Assembly (NCBI GenBank): GCA_001910725.1
Contig: MJGA01000012.1
Coordinates: 682,001 to 746,000, forward strand
DNA length: 64,000 bases
DNA from: Phanerodontia chrysosporium
Taxonomy: Eukaryota; Basidiomycota; Agaricomycetes; Polyporales; Phanerochaetaceae
Reading direction: 5' to 3'
Position 1 is the stretch's first letter; each line of letters begins with the position of its first letter. The notes under the pieces are model-generated. The model searched no databases. It had not been told where the DNA came from and worked only from the letters and a program-made list of their open reading frames with translations. This document shows positions 59,140 through 64,000 of this stretch, in pieces. The translations under genes and the position numbers were made by a program.

Positions 59140-61965
59140 TCAACGCACCGAAATTCGTTCTACGCTGATATTCGCCTTCGAGTCTGCCTTCGAGTCGATG
59201 TCGTCGCCGAGCTCTTCCATGCTCGGGTCCACGATGGCCAGAGCATCGGCGCCGGCTTCGCGTGCTTTCCGCTCGTCGCGCTTCTGCATGAACAGCACTG
59301 CCAAGCACACGCAGACTAGGGTGATATGTTATGAGTTCAAAAAGATCGAACGAGAGGAAGGTATCTTACTGAGACCAAAATCGATGCATGCGGTCGCGAT
59401 GTTGCCTTTCAACACCCTGAACTGAATAAATACAATGATTATGCGGAAGCATGGAGTGAGCTTACCGAGGCTGCTCTACTTGCGGGAAGATGACGCTATG
59501 CGATAATGCGTCAGTGACGATCATGATGTCAGTATCAGTGTGCTTGGCGTACATCGGAAGCCACGCCTGGAAGACATAGGCGAAGGTATTGCAGGACGCG
59601 ACGACGAAAGAGCGTTCTGAGAATGGGGGTCAGTACTTGTTTCGCCAATAGACAGAAAAGCTCACTTTCGCTATCGCTCCCTGTTAGCTCGTTTGCCCAG
59701 GCGAGTATGAGGCCGGATAGACCGCCCTGAATGTTCGTCTACATGCTGATAAGCTAGTTGTTAGATAGAAAGACTAATCGGAGGTGCGTACGAAATAGTA
59801 GAATACCCAACGTCTGACAGTCGGTACTGAGTGCAGGTCATAGGTGGTCGTATCTCAAGAACATACCTCGTTATATGCGTGTATAGAGGCGTGGCGCGAG
59901 AACGATGCAAACTACCATGTGCCACAGCTGTTTTCGCATTAGCATGTAGTCACAGTTAGGTTGTGAGGCACATACTCCAGCGACGATGATGGGCGGCCAG
60001 CGGAGTTGCATTGCGTCGGACCACCATGCCCATACAAGCGCTGCACCACGAGTACCTCAGCACCTACGAAGGTGTAGAGAAAGGAACATAAGACTTACTG
60101 CTTACCACTTGAATCGCCTGGATACCAAGCGGGTAGGTGTTGATCTGACCGACGGTGTACTTCTGGTGACCAGGAGTGTTGAAGCTCTGGAGCCTGGTTC
60201 AAGGTCAGTTGCGGCACTCCACCAAGCCTGCTAACGATACGAACCAGAAGATCATGGATGTCGAGGGGCCACTAGCGTTGTTGAACTATATATCGTCAGT
60301 CTTTGAAGCTACGTCGCAGGACGCATCTAGACTACTTACCAGAACATACACTGGCAAAATCGGGAATATCTCAGCGCTGAAAGGCGACCCCGAAAGCAGG
60401 GTATATGGTACGTACGTGGGGTCAAAAGCCAAACATGCCATGTCTTGAAGAACCCGATCACTTTCGCCCGCGTGAAGTGCGAAGGCGGCTTGCGACCAAT
60501 GGAGGCCATACGCGCCTGGGCCATCTCGATCTGCTCCTGGGTGTAGAATACAGAAGGCTTCGTATTTGACGGGAGATCTATCAGGGCGACGCATCAGACC
60601 GAGCAGATTTTCATAGACTACTATATGACGTACCAGGCATGATGATGAAGCCAAGGAGCGCGATAGGGATCGTGATGATACCGTCGATGATGAAGAGCCC
60701 TGCACAGTGGTGAGAAAACGGAGAGATCGAACGTATAAGGAGACCTACATCGCCAGCCGGCAAGACCATGTACGCCGTTCAACCCGTTATACGCTCCCTG
60801 CGCGAGGTGAGAAAGATCAACATAGGCCCATTTAGTCCACTCACCGTCTGCAGGAAGCCGCTAAACATGGGACCAATCGCACTTGCTGTCTAGAGGTACC
60901 CTCAGGCGTCATTTTACCAAGTGATAAAGGAAGATGGCAACGTACGTGGAAGATGCACGCCCGCTTGGCCAGCTCGTCGCCCTTGTACCAGCTACCAATG
61001 ACATACTGGATGGCAGGGTAGAACGTCGACTCGGCGAGGCCTGTACGCAAGTCAATATTGGCACATCGTGAGGGAGTCGAGCAGGATCCCCACCAACGAA
61101 GAAGCGGATTGCGACAAGCGTAGAGAAATTGTTCGCAGAGGCAAGGACCATGGTAAGTGCGCTCCAGATGAGCTCCATAGCGGGAATCTTTGCGAGTAGA
61201 TAAGAGGCTCAGTTCACGACTCTCGTACGTAGACATGAACATACCCATATGGACGGCCGAACCCTTGTAAGCAGAAGGCTGGTTGTAGGATATGAGATCA
61301 GCGGCTACAGTATAGGCAGACAACTGGAAACCTTATTACTTAGAGGTATCTGTCCGATAACGTAGCCACATGTCCATGCTGTCGTGATGTAGTTGAGTTG
61401 ATTTCCATGGCTAGCACTCGCATTAGATATTAAGTGGCACCAGAACGTGATTGAATACTTACAGCCCGAGGCTGTCGCGACGCACGCCCAGTAAGAAGAC
61501 GAGCACGATGATCTGCTAGCCTTAACACTCACTCTGTCTTCATGCCTGAGACATAGGCGTTCTGCACGATTGCAAATCAGTTATAGTGAAGACGCCAGAT
61601 CCAGGGAGAGTGGCATACCGTGACATTCTGCTGGTCGAGGTACTTGCTGAAGTATGATAGCGCAGCGTACGTGAGTAGACAGGCATCAAGTTTGCCTAGA
61701 AACTTTCGCTCTTCAGGCGACTTGTCCCAGGTATCCCTGAAAGCAATATTGTAGCTACAAGCGGTTCGACATCGTCTGAACCACCGACCAGATGTAGCTG
61801 CGCAAGGGACGACGAGTTTTGCCTTTGGCCATTGATGACGGTCTGGCAGGTCGATGGCCCGAAGAGCTTGATTGCGAGGGAAGCAAGGGCTCCAAATCAT
61901 CCTCTTCGACCACAGATAGTTTATAGGCGTTGGTGGGCCTCATCCTGCTCGTGGATGGCACCATA
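59140..61965 (-). CDS. MFS permease of the Dal5/FEN2 (anion:cation symporter) type
   Basis: A multi-exon minus-strand gene from 61965 (MVPSTSRMRPTNAYKLS) to a TGA at 59142-59140. The acidic N-terminus leads into YIWSDTWDKSPEERKFLGKL, then DACLLTYAALSYFSKYLDQQ and NVT-NAYVSGMK, the hallmark of the allantoate/pantothenate/nicotinate permeases. Later pieces include NQLNYITTAWTCGYVIGQIP, GLAESTFYPAIQYVIGSWYK, GDELAKRACIFH, GHQKYTVGQINTYPLGIQAI and LRWPPIIVAG, with about twelve helices in all. The C-terminus is charged (MQKRDERKAREAGADALAIV, then Asp/Lys-rich). Such carriers bring small carboxylates or vitamins across the plasma membrane with protons; FEN2-like pantothenate uptake is the closest match, but the substrate cannot be read from sequence. 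I did not fix every exon border. Convergent with the hypothetical gene; 117 nt between stops. Confidence 0.8.
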
Positions 61966-62532
61966 GCGGTCAAAGCAGAGAGAGCGCTGCAAGGTGCGGA
62001 ATCTTAGGCACCTCAGGCACTCGTCTGGGTATCATCCATCAGAACAGAACTCTCAGATAGCTAGCGACTCACCTCGCAATAGCTTAGAGGCGGAAGCAGA
62101 CTGTCCTGTGAGCACTACATGCGTGGGAGACGTGGAGCGCCATCGGTTGGAATGCTGAGGTGTCCGTTCACGGGGATGCTGCAAGAGCACGCCAGAGATA
62201 ACCACACTTGTATGCACGTTTATCAGCAAGTGCTGCTCAGGGATGATTTGTGTCCACGCTCAAACACTCCGCAGTGCGTCTCGTGAACGGTTTTGTACCA
62301 CATAACACCATCGAAGCAGCAGATGAGGTGACGTGCAGGGTGGTTTGCGCCTGCATCCTAAAAATTAGTCATAATTCGAATTATAATTCTGTGGGATCGT
62401 TGAAAAGCTCACCAGGAAAGCGAACGATGCTCTCGTTCCTCGTTCATCTCAGGCTCGTGAACGTCGTGAAAGGGAACACATACCCGCTTGCCTAATTCAG
62501 ACACTCACACCTCCACGTGGTTTGCCATCAAT
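61966..62532. other. Divergent intergenic region (permease / dioxygenase)
   Basis: Promoter space for both genes; short AT-rich stretch TAATTCGAATTATAATTC near 62370. No gene seen. Confidence 0.4.
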
Positions 62533-64000
62533 ATGCCAGTCGCCATTCCCGAACTTGGTTCATACGACTTTCGTACCCGAGACTAAGGTCGTTCGACGCT
62601 CGCTCGAGTTTCACCACTGCTCCTCACGGATATGTAGGAAAATCTCGACTGGGCGGACCTCATTACTTTAGACTTCAACCTACTCGCCACGCAGGAGGGC
62701 AAGCAACAACTCGCGAAGACACTCGTCAAGGGCGTGCGCGAGGACGGGTTCTTCTACGTGAAGAACTTCAACATCTCCCAGGAGCGTGTAAACCGTCAGT
62801 TTGCCATTGGCAAGCGTCTGTATGATCTTCCTGTTGAGGAGAAGTTGAAGTACGTTCCGGAGGGCCTCGGTGCGTACCATGCCATTGTGAGCCATGACTC
62901 GGGCGAGGCTGAATCTACGCACAGACAACGGTCAATTCAACGGTTATGTGCCTGCTGGTCGCAGAGTGTGAGTGAAATCACGCTTCAAGATCTGAGCGTG
63001 CATCTGACTTCTCTCAGCCTGGACCCTGTTTCGGGGCTGAGGGACCGCGTGGAGATCTACAACATTCCGAGTATGTCGTTGTCCGAGAAGTCGTCTGCGC
63101 GGAATATACAAAGAAATTCAGAGTTTAATGGTGATTTCAAGCATGAGCACCCCGCCATCGTCCAGGAAAATATCGCCGAGATCGAGGAATTTGCCCGGGT
63201 ATATGCGCTACCTTCCGTGTTCTGACCACGTCTCATCTTGTGATAGTCTCTGCACACTGAGGTCTCGACCCCTTGCACGTCCTCCTTGCGATCGCGCTCG
63301 AGCTTCCCGAGGACTACTTCACGAACCTTCACAAGTACGACGTCAAGAGCGAGGTATGCACGGATGACAGACTTCTTGCGCTTGATCATCCTCTGATGAA
63401 CCTTCAGGATCATCTCCGGTACATGAAATACAGCAAGTACACGCCAGAGGAGAACGCAAAATTGGCAAACTCTGGGTGCAAGGTCACACCGGTGCGTACA
63501 GTAACATACACCCTTTCTCCGCGTATCGGACTGACAGCTCGCAGACCTCGGCTCGTGGACCCTTCTCTTCAGGCAGCCTGTTGCAGCGCTGCAGATCCAG
63601 AACCACAAGACGGGCGAGTGGAAGTACGTCAAGCCACAGGACGCGACGCTCACTGTGAACGCATGTGACGCGCTCAGCTTCCTGACCGGAGGCTACGTGC
63701 GCAGCACCATCCATCGGTATACTCCTCCTTGATCCTCGCTTCCCGGAACTAATCCTTCGTTGCCAGCGTCACTTCGCCCCCAAAGGACCAGGAGCATGTC
63801 GATAGGCTCGGTCTGCTGTACTTCTCGCGGTACGACTCAACTTACGCGTGCCGACCCGCTTTGCTCACTCTGTGCACAGGCCTAACAACCATGTCAAGCT
63901 CGCCACCATTCAGGAATCGCCCGTGCTGCAGCGCGAGGGCTTCACGGCTAACTCTTTCGAGCAAGGCGGAAATCCTGTCCCGACGATGGAGGGTAAGTGT
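62533..64000 (+). CDS. 2-oxoglutarate/Fe(II) dioxygenase, 3' end outside the window
   Basis: Exons recognised: 62533 to about 62588 (frame uncertain), 62638-62869, 62925-62967, 63018-63070, 63122-63198, then blocks from about 63244 to 63991, where a new intron starts. The order matches the isopenicillin-N-synthase-like superfamily: NLDWADLITLDFN, KGVREDGFFYVKNFNISQER, NGQFNGYVPAGRR, VEIYNIP, LLAIALELPEDYFTNLHKYD, WVQGHTDLGSWTLLF (His and Asp iron ligands), ALQIQNHKTGEWKYVKP, TGGYVRSTIHRV (second His) and GLLYFSRPNNHVKLA. The enzymes hydroxylate or desaturate small molecules using 2-oxoglutarate and O2. Substrate unknown. Single-base slips near 63264 and 63470 sit beside C; the second falls just before the HTD motif. 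It is divergent from the permease, so a joint role is possible but unproven. Confidence 0.75.

Overview
The window is nuclear DNA of a filamentous basidiomycete, most likely a wood-decay agaricomycete (Polyporales-like). The evidence is short GT-AG introns of about 45-70 nt, many exons per gene, GC-rich third codon positions and TATA boxes 60-85 nt before starts. The families also fit: FunK1 kinases, DUF6535 proteins, MYND zinc fingers, F-box-like proteins, a GH74 xyloglucanase and an indoleamine 2,3-dioxygenase. I saw no bacterial-style operon, rRNA, tRNA, CRISPR array or transposase. Exon structures were built by hand from reading frames and splice signals.

Layout: 1-5.3 kb, a 51-residue Cys-rich protein and a CaMKK-type kinase. 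6-10.6 kb, a secreted chorismate mutase (minus) and a small secreted protein of unknown role. 11.2-16.8 kb, the mitochondrial ABC exporter ATM1, a type II membrane glycosyltransferase-like protein and ribosomal protein eS10 (minus). 18.1-20.7 kb, a DUF6535 membrane protein. 22.8-26.4 kb, three MYND-finger genes in a row. 27.4-31.9 kb, a FunK1 kinase and a tandem, 5'-truncated second copy. 32.4-39.2 kb, a coiled-coil tail-region membrane protein (minus) divergent from a GTPase with a long coiled coil. 40.6-45.3 kb, IDO convergent with the GH74 xyloglucanase. 46.2-50.3 kb, a CSC1/OSCA-type channel (minus). 51.7-58 kb, a single-pass membrane protein and two F-box-like proteins. 58.5-64 kb, a short hypothetical gene, a FEN2/Dal5-type MFS permease (minus) and a 2-oxoglutarate/Fe(II) dioxygenase that runs off the end.

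Housekeeping genes (ATM1, eS10, CaMKK, CSC1) are mixed with secreted or catabolic genes (chorismate mutase, xyloglucanase, IDO, permease, dioxygenase) and expanded fungal families. The genes do not form an obvious metabolic cluster.

One caution applies throughout. More than twenty otherwise good exons change frame by exactly -1, nearly always beside a run of C (or G on the other strand), and one extra base restores the family motif each time. I read most of these as under-called homopolymers in the assembly, not mutations, and I mark them gene by gene. ATM1, eS10, chorismate mutase, IDO, the GTPase and the second F-box gene need no such repair.
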